The notes under the pieces: generated by a model
The model's database searches: none
What the model saw: only the letters and a program-made list of their open reading frames with translations
Told to the model about the DNA's origin: nothing
Made by a program: the position numbers and the translations under genes
Shown here: one piece after another, positions 53,899-64,000 of the stretch
How positions within the stretch are numbered: position 1 is the first letter of the stretch
Layout of the letters: every line of letters begins with the position of its first letter
Source of the DNA: Panicum virgatum
Lineage: Eukaryota > Streptophyta > Magnoliopsida > Poales > Poaceae
Length of the DNA stretch: 64,000 nt
Assembly (NCBI RefSeq): GCF_016808335.1
Contig: NC_053144.1
Coordinates: 17,096,403 to 17,160,402 of the forward strand
Reading direction: 5' to 3'

Positions 53899-55111
53899 AC
53901 CAGTATCGAGCCATTTGCTCTATAGAAGGGTTAGCAAAATCAGACAAAGTGTATCCCCTGTCCCGTCTACCGCGAGGCTGATGACCACCACCGCGAGGAA
54001 AGCGTGGTGTCTCGTAACCTCCTCCAAAGCCTCGGTCCCGTGGTCCATAGCCGTACTGAGGACGACCAGGAGCACGACCGGCAAAGCGACCACCCGCTGG
54101 AGCACAGTAATCACCACCATCTCCCTGTCCTCCACCTACACAGCGCGCCCTAGCATCTTGCCTACCACCATGCCGAGGAGGACCATGCACTCGAGCAGAG
54201 TACATGTCCGAGTTACGTCTCTCCTGCTCACGCCTCACAGCCCGCTTCCTCCTGATGCAAAACTCCTCCAAGTGACCGTCTCTGTGACAGTACTCGCAGT
54301 GGTACCTCACCTCTCTCTTGAGAGGTGGAGGCCCCACCTTTGGACGGGGAGGAGCAGCCCTCTTCTTATGGGCAACCTAGGCTGTGGCAGCAGGGAGCAT
54401 ATCAAATGGATTCCTCAGCTCATTGGGCTTTGGAACCCAAACCTGCTTCTGTGGAGGTGCTTTTTGTGGTTCTTTCAGCACACCATCCACGGGGTCAACA
54501 AGCGAAGGCTGCGTGCTCGTGCTAGCAGTGTTTAGAGCACTTGGAACTCCACCAGCCTTGCCGATCTTACCATACAGCATGTCAAAGTCTGACTTCATGT
54601 AGGTGTAAACGACCCCAAACCCATCACCACGCTTAAACTGCTTGATCATTATGCCCAACTGCGGCTCACTACTAGAAACCCAACTAAGAATCGCCCTAAG
54701 ATATGTGTTTTCATTCTCTAGGTTGGCTTTCTCTATCGCAAGATTATCCAAATCAGAAATCAGACAAGGGCAAACATGACAATCAATAGGTGGGCTAGAC
54801 TCCCCGACCTTAGTCTTCCCAAAAGACTTAATCAAGGCGTTCTTCTCATCTAGCTTTGACCTAAGCGTGGGACAAAACTTACAAGCGCCAAGCAGAACAG
54901 CCCTAGACCTAAGCTCCTCTAGCTCACACACAATAGTAGCAAACTTAGACTGCAAAGAAGCTAGATCAGACTTAAAGATGGAGCACTCATCACATTCAAG
55001 CACATCACTAACGATAGGAGCGTCCTTGGCCAGTTCAAGCTCATGCTTGGCCCTAGCTAGCTCGTGAGACACGTCAGCCAGCGAGATCTTGGTAACATCC
55101 AAGTTCGCTAC
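53837..55111 (-). pseudogene. Copia C gag, C-terminal half
   Basis: A coiled-coil region with Cys pairs (CDECSIF, CKFCPTLRSKLDEKNALIKS, CHVCPCL) is followed by the zinc knuckle CEYCHRDGHLEEFC and a Gly/Arg/Tyr-rich tail. TAG at 54377-54379 probably comes from CAG. It ends at the duplication GTTCT (55112-55116) of the nested element and continues at 60140. Confidence 0.85.
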
Positions 55112-56301
55112 GTTCTTGTAACACCCTGTGTTAATTTAGTTCTTAATTTGCTAATCATGATCCTAATTTGGTCATTAGAGTTAATTAAGCACGCATAGTG
55201 TTCATCAACTTAGCTATGTTCGATCGCGTTTTTCTCTCTAATCCGAGCTCCAAATCAACTTTCGCCCAAAAGTAAAGTTGTAGATCTTCTCTTCCTCTAC
55301 AACTTTTATTTTGGCCAAATTTCATGTTTCCATATAAAAATTTGGGTTTTGGATGGTCAAAGTTGGGTCAAAAATTCGTTGAAACTCCAATGATCTTCCC
55401 CTGTTTCTCCACTGTGCGCGCCCGTGCCGCGACCGGCGATGCGCCGGCGACGCCACGCGTCGGCCGTCGCGACGATCGACCGCCGAGCGAGCCCGAGCTT
55501 ATCCAGTTCTGGTGCCGTCTCCATTTTCCCCTCCCCTTCGTCTTCTCCCTCGAGCTCACGCCGAGCAAGCCAAGCAGAGCCCGCCGCCGGCCGCCGTGCC
55601 GACCATCCCTCGCTGTCCCGCCCTATTTTTCCACGCCCCAGAGCCGATTCGCCTTGCCCCGAACCTCCTCCACCCCATCTCGAGTTCAATTGAGCCGTTC
55701 TCCTGCCGAATCGGCCTCCAGACCCCCGGCCTCCATTGCCGTCTCTGTCGAACCTCCGCCCCTCACGCCGACGACCCCTCCCCGGCCATCCTCCGCCCGA
55801 TTCGAGAGCATGGTGAGCTTCCCCATGCCCTACTCATCCTCCCCGGCCTCTTTCCCCTTCGAATCCGGTGCCGCCGCCTCTGGAACGTCGCTGTGCCGCC
55901 GTGGCCGCGCCACCTCTGCCGCTCGCCCGCCGCGGAGCGCCCCTACGCGGACCCGCACGCCACCGCCACGTGCACCGGGGCCGCTTGGCCTCCCTGAGCC
56001 CCACACTGTCCAGCCCCGCAACCGCCCTGCTCCACAGCGGCCGCAACAGCCTTGCAGCCGCGCGCCGCCGCATGCCGCCGCCGCCCAGCCGCCACTGCCG
56101 GGCTCCGCCCTCGCGCTGCCCCTGCGTGGGCCACGAGCGCGCGGGCCTCCCTGCACGCGAGCCCGCCGCGCTGCCCTGCTAGGCCGGCCGGCCACCACGG
56201 CCACCGCGCTCGCGCCCGGCGCGCCGCCGGCGTGCGTGGCCGGGGTGGAGCAGGGGAGCTCTCTCCCTCTCTCTCTTTATTCCACTGACGGGTGGGGCCC
56301 G

Positions 56302-57816
56302 TGTAAGGATCACCGGGGTGTCCGACCCTAGAGGGGGAGGGGGTGAATAGGGTCGCTAATCGCTTTCTATCCTAGGGCTCAATCTATTTGCATAAGATAA
56401 ACCTAACACGTCCTACACATGCTAGTCATGACTAAGGTTTATCTATGCTACTCTCTACTTACCCCTAAAAGACTTGCAACCTATAGCCAATCCTAATCAA
56501 ACTAACTAGGAAAGTAAAGGCACGCAAGATAGAGTAAATGCGGAAACATAATACGGTAAGTAAAGAGGTAAGGGAGAGAATATGCAAACTCCCGTGAAGA
56601 CACCAAGACACACGATTTAACGTGGTTCGGTTAGGACACCAAGTCCCTCCCTACGTCCACGACCACTTGTCCAACACGAACAAGTGTGATGCCGAGTCTC
56701 CCCGCTTGATCACCGTCTTGCGTTCGCCACCAAGGCTCTCTGCAAGCAAAGGCTAAGTGACCCCAAGTCACCAAGACAAGGCCACCGCCACCGTCTCTCT
56801 CGAAGCGTCACCCACGGCACCATCTTCACTATCGGAGCTTCTCACCAAGAGGGGTCTCCATCCCCGCACAAAGTGTCGTTGTCTCTCCACACCAAGTCGG
56901 AGGGTCACACGACGAGTACACAAGATGCTTGCCACAACAAGACTTCTCTCAAAGGAGCTCTCGCAAGAACTAATCCCTATTACAAGCACTAAGCACTCTC
57001 ACAAGTGTGCTTAAGCCTATATGATGTACAATGAAGCTCTATGGTAGTTGGAGGTGTTCTTCAAGTGTAGTATGCTTCCTTAGTCTCCAGTACACACAAA
57101 TGACCCGGACTTGGGGGTATATATAGCCCACACACCCCAAAAGAGCCGTTGGGAAAGGCTGACAAAAATTCTTATCGTCGGTTAAACCGACGCTCCAGTT
57201 TCGCCATCACCGGATTAACCGGTGAGTGTATTTTCCCAGCAACTTAGCCGTTACTACTCCAACGGCTACTTGATCAATCGACCGACGCTCTCAAAACTAA
57301 CGTCTGTTTAACCGGTGAGTGCAAGTTCAGAAACCCCCCGAAAAATGGAGTCTCTGGACAACTGCATCGACGCTCACTTTTTCTTTATCGTCGGTTTAAC
57401 CGGTGCCTCTGGGTCTGTCTTCACTTCAAGTCATTGCACCGACGAGTTGACTTCAGGCATCGTCGGTTCATCCGACGCTGGGTCCTTTGCACCGATGAGT
57501 ACAATTGGCTCATCATCGGTTTAACCGGTGATAGCAAATTGTCTCTGTCTTGTTCGTTTTGACTTGATTTCTTCACAGTCTCTGTCCTTTGGACCGAAGA
57601 GGTTTCAGGGCGCTGCCCTGAGACCCGCGAGGGGCGGAACCACCGTAGGGGCGGCCCTTCAGGCCTAGCTACGCCTATCTTCTCTTTGTCATCACTTGAA
57701 CCTAAAAGCCTGAGAATGGTCATCTTAACAATCACATTAGTCCAAGTGTTGTGTTGTCTATATCAATCACCAAAACATTATATTGAAATATGGCATGAGA
57801 GGCCATTTTCGCTACA
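56302..57816 (-). mobile_element. Solo LTR, SIRE-like family 2, nested in 55117-60134
   Basis: Plus-strand ends TGTAAGGATC and TCGCTACA; perfect duplication GCCCG at 56297-56301 and 57817-57821. The left end (tagagggggagggggtgaat) is the inverted SIRE-type 3' terminus. 57180-57530 holds CGGTTTAACCGG-type palindromes. It is the youngest layer of this stack. Confidence 0.9.
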
Positions 57817-58639
57817 GCCCGCGGGTCAGGGAGGGGGGGGGGGGGGTTAAGGGTAGTTTTGTTCTTTTTGTTATTTTGGCTGAAAGCTATGAAAATTTGT
57901 AGAAAAATATAGAAAAATGCAAACTAAATTTTGTTAGGTTTCTAAAATCAAGATCTTCAGAGGAAAAATACTCATGCTGTGAAATGTCATTTTTGCCCTG
58001 TTAAAATTTTGGGTTGTGTTTAAGCTAGTTTATTTAATATCGGTTGTTCTGTTTGTCTAAAAATCATGAAATTTATGCAGTGGCCTAATCTTTGTATGTG
58101 TAATCCACTGTAAAAATTTCAGGTGTGGGTGCTGTGCACTTTTGTGTAAATCTAATCGTGTTTAGTTTAACTTGTTAGGGTTAAAATAAATGTTTTCTTT
58201 CATCAATAAATGTTGGAAAAATTGTGTGGCATGCTTATCAAAATCATGTTATTCTGATAAATTCTTGTGACTTGATCATATCTGTAAGTTAGGTACTTGC
58301 TTTTAATTTGTTCCTAGCTAGGCTCCTTTCTTTTATAATTGTTGTAATTAATTCTTTCATGCATGTGTTTTTGCAACAAAACAAGCCCATGGTTATTTTG
58401 ATCCATGTTGTTCTAGGGTTGTATTTTAATACTTCGAAGTGAGTTTAGTAACTTTTGCTTGATAGGAAACACTTAAAAGGCATTAGAATCAAAGCCTGTA
58501 CATCAGTTCTAAACCATTTCTGTCGTAAACCTAGTTGTGAGGTTGCTCCGTAGATGCTTTTGGAGTTTGGTCCATGCATTTCATTGTGTGTAGTGCATTG
58601 CATCATTTCATGAGTCTCATGCATGGCATATTTTATTTG

Positions 58640-58795
58640 TATAGACACTGAAACCGAAGTCGCCTACGAGCTGATTGCCGAGCCGGTCAAGGAGCCTTCC
58701 GCAGGAGAACCGCAGCTAGGAGAAGACGTTGATCCAGCTCCCGAAGAAGCCACTAACCCTGCTGACCTGCAAGGCAAGCCCCGGAGCATAAACCT
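58640..58795 (+). other. Acidic exon-like segment in the long LTR
   Basis: The open frame ETEVAYELIAEPVKEPSAGE, rich in Glu and Pro, is followed by ggcaagccccggagcat. The collinear part of 2694-5190 (3610-3745) encodes VVYEVVAEPQEQQGQAP and related residues, with one stop. The similarity at protein level between otherwise diverged copies hints at past coding. Confidence 0.4.
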
Positions 58796-60139
58796 TAATT
58801 TCAGTATTCAATATTATTATTTAAGTATTGTGCATTTACGTTGTTAGGAGTTGTATGGAACCCTAGTATGCATGTTTCTCCCTAGGTACCTATGAGTTTT
58901 TACTAGTATGCAGGTGTCGTTAGAAATGCTTTGCTAAGTAGGAACTCGGTAAAAGTCGAGTGATTTTCTGTCACTCGCGAGATATAGGTCTTGTTACTTA
59001 TGGAAATGTTACTAGAGAATGAATTAATGAGGAAAGAAAATGGAGACCGGGCGGAGGAAAGTTGGACATGATTATGGGTTAAAGAAAACTTGAGTCTCCG
59101 CCTGTGTCGATTGAGGACCGTTCTGTTGTTGGCCCTTTGACTGAGGATTGAACAGTACTAACCACATGCCGGAAGTAGGAGGTAGTCGAAACCGGTAAGC
59201 TAATTACCTAAATTGCGTCGGAATCTGAGTCTCGACCTGCGGTGCTGGGTAGGGATGACGGATGGTGAAGTCGTCCACGGGTTCACCGGGTGTTCGCACG
59301 TGCGGGGCTCATCATCCGGGTGTTTGCGGGCTTGATTCAAACTTCGGGGTAATCATGAGAATAGTTGCATGGTGTGACTCGACGGGGTCGCACTGGGCGT
59401 GTGAGTTAGGTCCACCTTGCAAGGTTAAATCGGATCAATTCGCCATGACTCGCGGATATGAGAGCCTTGGTTAATGCGTCACATCGTAGTAAGGATTGAA
59501 AGGACAGAAAAATGAAAGGTGGATGTTTGGTTATGTTCTTGAAAAGACAATATGATCATCCATATGTGTATTAGCTGTTCAGGCAAATCTAGTGTTATTT
59601 ATCAAATTAATTGGAGCTAAAATATTGAAAGTAAGGCTCCAGTACTAGTGGCTTTTCAGCAAAAGAACTCCAGAGCCAAAAGCCTTGCATATTTAGGAGT
59701 CGGCTAAGTATATACCATAGTCGGGTAAGCCTTACTGAGTATTAGTATACTCAGAGTTTGTTGTTACCCTATTTTTAGGTAGCTGCTGCTGGTTGGAGCT
59801 AACCAGGGTTCACATCGGTGGGCTCGATGTAACGTACTCACGTCAGCGTAGTTATCGTTGTTCTTCTAAACTAAACTTCTCTTTAATTTCCACTGCATTT
59901 TGAACTCTGATATTTTACGTAAACTTGTTGTAAGTTCTGTTTGTAAATTAACTTGAGAACTTTTGTCTGCTTATAATCATCTGTGCTCGTCCTCGTGCGA
60001 GACTTCCAGTGTTTTTCGATCCTTAAACCGACAGACGTCCGGATTACACCGTTTTAAGTGCACAGTAACTTGATTAACCATTAAGATGATAGTTAGCGCA
60101 CTTAAACCGGTTAAATTTGGGCGGTTCTGTTACAGTTCT

Positions 60140-61691
60140 CATCATGCTTAGCACGGAGAGCAACAAGATCATTCATGTGAGATATGCAGCCAGCGCACTC
60201 ATCCTCACCAGATTTCTCTCTAGCACATGCCAGCTCAGCCCTAAGCTTCTTACGCTCTCTAGCTGCTTCCTTAAGCAGCCTTTTCTGATTGTCGAGAGCG
60301 GCGTACAACTCCCTAACCTCAGTATCAAGCAGGTCGATAGTGTAGTTTACCTCTGAATCACTCTCGGATCCAGGAGAAGAGTCGTCGTGCGTCGGTGTAG
60401 CATATCCACCTGGAGACGCACGAGCACCATTTGCCTCGCCTGCCATGGTGCAGAAACTCTTGCGCCGACCGGCCACCAAGCAAAGGCCGATGAAGCCGGT
60501 GGCTTCCTTGTCCCGCTTCTTCTTCTTCTTCTTCTTGTCATCGTCGTCGGAGGTAGGTGAAGAAGAGCGGTCGGTGTCGGAGCTCTTGTCGAGGTCGCTG
60601 AGCTGTGCCAAGAAAGCCTTCTCCCGCTTCTTGGCCTTATACTGGAAGCGCTTCTTGAGCGACTCCTTGTCGAAGCACCCTCCCTTGTCCCGGTCACGAC
60701 TGCGGTGCTTGTGACGCCGACGCTCCTTGTTGGAGCCTCCCTCGTCGCGGTCGCGGTGGCGGTGGCGGTAGTAGTCGAAGTTGTTGTTCTGGCCACCGCC
60801 GGACTTCTTGGGGCAGTCGGCGACGAAGTGGTTCGGATCGCCGCAGTGGTAGCACCCGGGGTTCTTCCTCCTCTGCCTGTTGTGGTAGACACGCTGGAAC
60901 TTGTTGATGAGGAGGCACAAGTCGTCGTCGTCCAGCGTCTCAAACTGCTCATCTGTAACAGAAGGCAAAGAGGCAAGAGAAAAGCCAAGAGCAGAGTTAG
61001 CGTTAGAGCTCGATCCACCTGAGCCAGTCACAAGAGCGATGCTCTTGGAAGGAGGGGCACCATTGAGCTTGGCTCGTGTCTAGTTATCCACCTCAGTGGC
61101 CTTGAGCTTGCTAAAGAGCTCATTCACGGTCAGAGTCTCATAGCCTGCAGACTCGATGATTGTGTTCACCTTGAGATCCCACACAGAGTGGTCAAGTGCG
61201 TAGAGCAACTTGAGAGCCTTCTCATGCTCTGTGTAGTCAAGGGCATCAGCAGATCTGTTCGCACTGACTTTGTTCACAATCGATTGAAACTGACTGAACA
61301 TGTCGCCAATGCTCTCACCCGGCCTCTGTGTGAAGTTCTCATATTCACGCCAGTGAGTCTCGAAAAGCCTAGCCTTAACCTGAGGTGTGCCCTCGTGGTA
61401 GTTCTCAAGGCACGTCCAAACCTTGTGGGCTTCCTGAAAACCCTGGACGCGTGAGAACTCCGCACGAGAAATGCCAGCGAACAAGGCATTGACAGCCTTG
61501 GCATTAGCCTCATGCTCGGTCACTTGCAAAGGAGTGGTCCGAACGGCAAGCACCTCGTAAGCCTGATTCTTGGTTATATCCCAAACCTCGGCTCCTAAGC
61601 TCTGCAAGAAAGCCCGCAAGCGAACCTTCCAGTAGGCATAGTCCTCGCCGGTAAACACAGGGATCTTACTAAGACTCGTCATGGTCGCCAA
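60140..61691 (-). pseudogene. Copia C gag, N-terminal half
   Basis: ATG at 61691. UBN2-type gag domain (GEDYAYWKVRLRAFLQSLGA, VNALFAGISRAEFSRVQGF, VWTCLENYHEGTPQVKARLF), a TAG at 61080-61082 probably from CAG, then in the same frame the zinc knuckle CYHCGDPNHFVADC, a basic His/Arg-rich and Lys-rich stretch and the start of a coiled coil, cut at 60139 by the nested element. Confidence 0.88.
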
Positions 61692-61732
61692 ATGGTTTTC
61701 GAACGGGTTAGGGTAATGAAAACATTAACCAA

Positions 61733-61744
61733 GCTCTGATACCA
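61733..61744 (-). promoter_or_regulatory. Primer-binding site of Copia C
   Basis: Plus-strand gctctgatacca is the complement of TGGTATCAGAGC, a full 12-base match to the initiator tRNA-Met primer site. Confidence 0.88.
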
Positions 61745-63690
61745 ATTAAGGGACCGAAAAGGCGACCAGAGGGGGGGGTGAATGGGAGCCGATTCAAAAT
61801 TTCGCGAACAGAAGCTATTTGCCTAATCCCAAGAACTCACCCAAACCCTAGAGTCCTAGAGAAAGTGTGAAGCAGCTATGGAGGAGCTACACCAGCACAC
61901 AACGCCCCTAGGAACAAACGAGAACAAACGCGGAAGCAAACACGAAGAAACAGTGCAAAACAAACACGGTATATGAACACCGGTTAAACCGATGTGTGAA
62001 GAAAACCTTCACCGGTTCAACCGATGTCACAGAGCCGGCAACAAAGGAGAAGCACTCACCGGTTAAACCGATGCTACGGTTTAAACAGCGTCGGTTCAAC
62101 CGGCGATAGTGCGCCGGATGATCTGACAAAATCAAAACTCAGCGTCGGTGCAGTTGTCCAGAGAGGCTCCAAAACTGACTTACCAAGCACCGGTTAAACT
62201 GACGCAGTCAAATCCAAAGCACCGGTGCAGTTGTCCAGAGAGACTGCAAAACGGATCAAACTGAGCACCGGTTGAACCGATGCTAAGAGACTTCTATACG
62301 CCGGTGCAACGAACCAAACACCAAAACCCTAATCAGCCGAAAAACCAACTCACCGGTTGATCCGACGCAACATATCACAAGCACCGGTTTAACCGGTGAT
62401 AGAAAAAAGTCTACCCATGCCCAGAAACGAATTTTTCAGCCCGCGACTTTTGACAAACTTGATGATCGAAGGGACAAATCAAGTCCAAATCTCACCAAAT
62501 TTTGTAGGCATGATCACAAAGGACTTGTGAACATGTCCACAGAAGGAATTGATGAATCACTCCATGGTTTGGGAGGAATCGAGGAATTCCCGAGCAAGAA
62601 CGGGGTTTTCTCAAGAACGCAAAAACATCGTTTCGAAGGGACTCGTGATTCCGCAGGCTTTAGCACTAGGCTAGATGGATTAGAATCACTTCAAAGAGTC
62701 ACGTGATCATCAAGAAACAACCCCTCATCTCGTGCACAAGAATCGACACGGGAAAATCGAATTTCAACCAAACAAGGCACAAGATGTATGAAATTGACAC
62801 GAATTCAAAAGCCTCGAGGGCACAAGGAGGAGAGGGCCTCCTTTCCCAATCAATTTCATACAAGAGTCTCAAAAATCCATATCCCTAAAATCCTAATCCT
62901 AGAGAGGAAGGAAGGAAGAGGGAGGAGAAGGAGGAGACGCCTGGGAGAGAGGGGGCGGCTGCTTCTGGACGCCAGAGAGAGAGAAAAAGAGAGAGTGGGA
63001 GAGGGGATATTTATGCCCATTAACTCTAGAATTAAAAGACTAAACTACCCCTAGACTTAATCAGCCACTAGAAAGCCCGTAGGGACAAAACCGGAAAAAG
63101 ATACAAGAACTCATCCGACGGCCGAGGTTCTTTCTTCGAATCGAAGTCTTCTCTGCGATGCCGCCACGTAGATGAAGATCCGGTCCACGGTTTTGGAGGG
63201 TCCGCGAAACCCGGGTAGGTGGCCGGTTTTGAGAAAACCGCCAAAACTCCATGCGCGGGAAGATTCCCGCCTCCACGCCGTGGCCCTGGACGCCGTTCCC
63301 GCCTCGACCTTCTGACGGCCCTAGACGTCGCCCGCTGCTCGTCACCTCCTCGCCCGCAGCGAGGCCCTAGACGCCGTCGACGCCCGTTCCTCCGCCAGTC
63401 CCGAGACCGACGCCCGTGCCTCCACGACTTGGCGTCTTCAACCGCCGTCTACCAGTTTGGTTTTGTGGCGCAAACCAAGAAACCCGCCATCCGTCGGCGC
63501 TTGCGCCCTCGATCCAGGAGTGGACGCCACAGCTGCCGCCTGGCCCGAGCTCCGGTCCCGGCTGCCCTTCACCGCCGTCCACTGCACGGTCCATCGGCCA
63601 CAGCACCTCCACGGCAGCTCTCCGTCGACACTCGACGCCCGTGTACCTGCAACCAAAGACCAAGCACATGATCACACCGCACGGTTGACA
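61745..63690 (-). repeat. 5' LTR of Copia C (right border approximate)
   Basis: Begins next to the primer-binding site with aagggaccgaaaaggcgacc then agagggggggg, the inverted SIRE-type terminus; the first bases are not a clean TG. 61975-62400 holds an array of caccggttaaaccgatg palindromes like those of the solo LTRs. The outer end is placed at ggttgaca (63690), where a TG start would read TGTCAACC; without the other LTR this cannot be verified. Confidence 0.6.
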
Positions 63691-63869
63691 ATTCACTCAT
63701 CACAACCAGGAGTGAGTACTCCACATTCCTCATTTTCAGTGCAGCTTTGTTACGTCTGTCGACCGAGTTGCCTGTAGTAGCATCTTCCAAGTTCTTATAT
63801 CTGTTAGGGATGTTTTTAACATATATTTGTGCTGTCTTCTAACTTGTCAGAAAACCCGTTCTCATATAG
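63691..63869. other. Intron sequence before the JmjC exon
   Basis: T-rich DNA ending in the acceptor TCATATAG. It probably belongs to the intron of the histone demethylase gene. No further feature was seen. Confidence 0.5.
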
Positions 63870-64000
63870 GTAATATATGGTGCCGATTTGGAGACTGGAA
63901 CTTTTGGTAGTGGTTTTCCAAAGTTCTCTCCTGAATTAAAATCTGATGGTGAGCATAAGTATGCAGAATCTGGTTGGAATCTAAACAATTTGCCTAGACT
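63870..64000 (+). CDS. JmjC-domain histone lysine demethylase (KDM5/JARID1-like, plant PKDM7), one exon, partial
   Basis: After acceptor TCATATAG the frame reads [20 protein letters not shown] and later [14 protein letters not shown] up to the window end. This is the strand before the JmjC core in plant JMJ14/15/18 and rice JMJ703-type proteins, which remove methyl groups from H3K4 in the nucleus. Only 43 codons are visible. The JmjN exons should lie to the left, yet the preceding kilobases are Copia C, so either the retrotransposon sits in an intron of this gene or the 5' exons are elsewhere. The exon itself is open with normal conservation. Confidence 0.8.

Larger units (their letters stand above)
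55117..60134 (+). mobile_element. Solo-LTR-like element, TGTAACACCC family, in gag of Copia C
   Basis: TGTAACACCC to CTGTTACA, flanked by a perfect duplication GTTCT (55112-55116 and 60135-60139). Net length without the nested solo LTR is about 3.5 kb. Its 3' part is homologous to 2694-5190. 55400-56300 is GC-rich with a 335-codon chance frame. 58640-58790 is exon-like. The 5-bp duplication and TG...CA ends point to an LTR of a long-LTR family, with the internal region lost. Confidence 0.8.
49594..63690 (-). mobile_element. SIRE/Maximus-type Copia element C, minus strand, 3' truncated, with nested LTRs
   Basis: On the minus strand: 5' LTR (about 61745-63690), primer-binding site (61733-61744), long gag with CCHC knuckles and coiled coil, protease, integrase, RT, RNase H (end 50640), then a 3' non-coding stretch to 49594, where the 3' LTR should be but is not. 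The long gag with two knuckles and the LTR end with cacccccc mark the SIRE/Maximus lineage. Gag is interrupted by 55117-60134. Many nonsense changes, a frameshifting deletion in RT and a YVDD-to-YVND change show it is dead. Confidence 0.85.

Noticed and set aside
55324..56331. 335-codon open frame on the plus strand
   Set aside because: Lies in GC-rich DNA of an LTR-like element, with Pro/Ala/Arg bias in all frames and no domain; long frames are open on both strands here, so it is a composition effect.

Overview
This is nuclear DNA of a grass. GC-rich intron-poor genes, GT-AG introns and typical grass transposons (Tourist, Stowaway and hAT MITEs, SIRE-like and short-LTR Copia, Ty3/gypsy, LINE-type retroposons) all point that way. 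A panicoid such as Setaria, Panicum or Sorghum fits, but the species cannot be fixed from the sequence. No CRISPR, operon or prokaryotic feature is present.

Layout. 1-1.4 kb: 5' part of a minus-strand gene for a small, probably mitochondrial protein. 2.3-10.2 kb: repeat-rich stretch with a hAT MITE, an old long LTR, an orphan last exon of a steroleosin-like dehydrogenase, a Tourist MITE, a dead hAT transposase and a foldback element holding a LINE 3' end. 11.1-19.5 kb: gene island with an 89-aa protein (minus) and a MATH-BTB protein (plus) sharing a bidirectional promoter, a five-exon QWRF microtubule-binding protein (minus), and a probable small gene with micro-exons (minus).

19.9-33.1 kb: nested retrotransposons. 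Copia element A (minus) is bounded by the 5-bp duplication CATAT. A related Copia element B (plus) sits inside A's 5' LTR. Each of A and B also carries a solo SIRE-type LTR in gag with a perfect 5-bp target duplication. 33.8-36.4 kb: an intact GRP23-like PPR gene (minus). 38.0-44.3 kb: a LINE-derived retroposon with a perfect 14-bp duplication, then two tandem GDSL esterase/lipase genes (plus), both broken. The second is broken partly by a hAT MITE inserted in an exon.

44.5-63.7 kb: MITE-rich segment and gypsy LTR duplicated in direct orientation (period 2,981 bp), then a decayed SIRE/Maximus-type Copia (minus) interrupted by a ~3.5-kb LTR-like element (duplication GTTCT), itself interrupted by another solo LTR (duplication GCCCG). 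At the right edge an exon of a JmjC (KDM5/JARID1-like) histone demethylase begins on the plus strand.

The functional content is housekeeping: CUL3 adaptor, microtubule binding, organelle PPR, chromatin demethylase. The GDSL pair and all transposon proteins are decaying. Most assignable nonsense changes are C-to-T type, as expected from methylcytosine deamination. I found no convincing wholly new system. The strongest signals are the insertion chronology readable from target duplications, palindromic CGGTT/AACCG arrays shared by several LTR families, an acidic exon-like segment conserved in two diverged LTRs, and recent loss of both GDSL genes.
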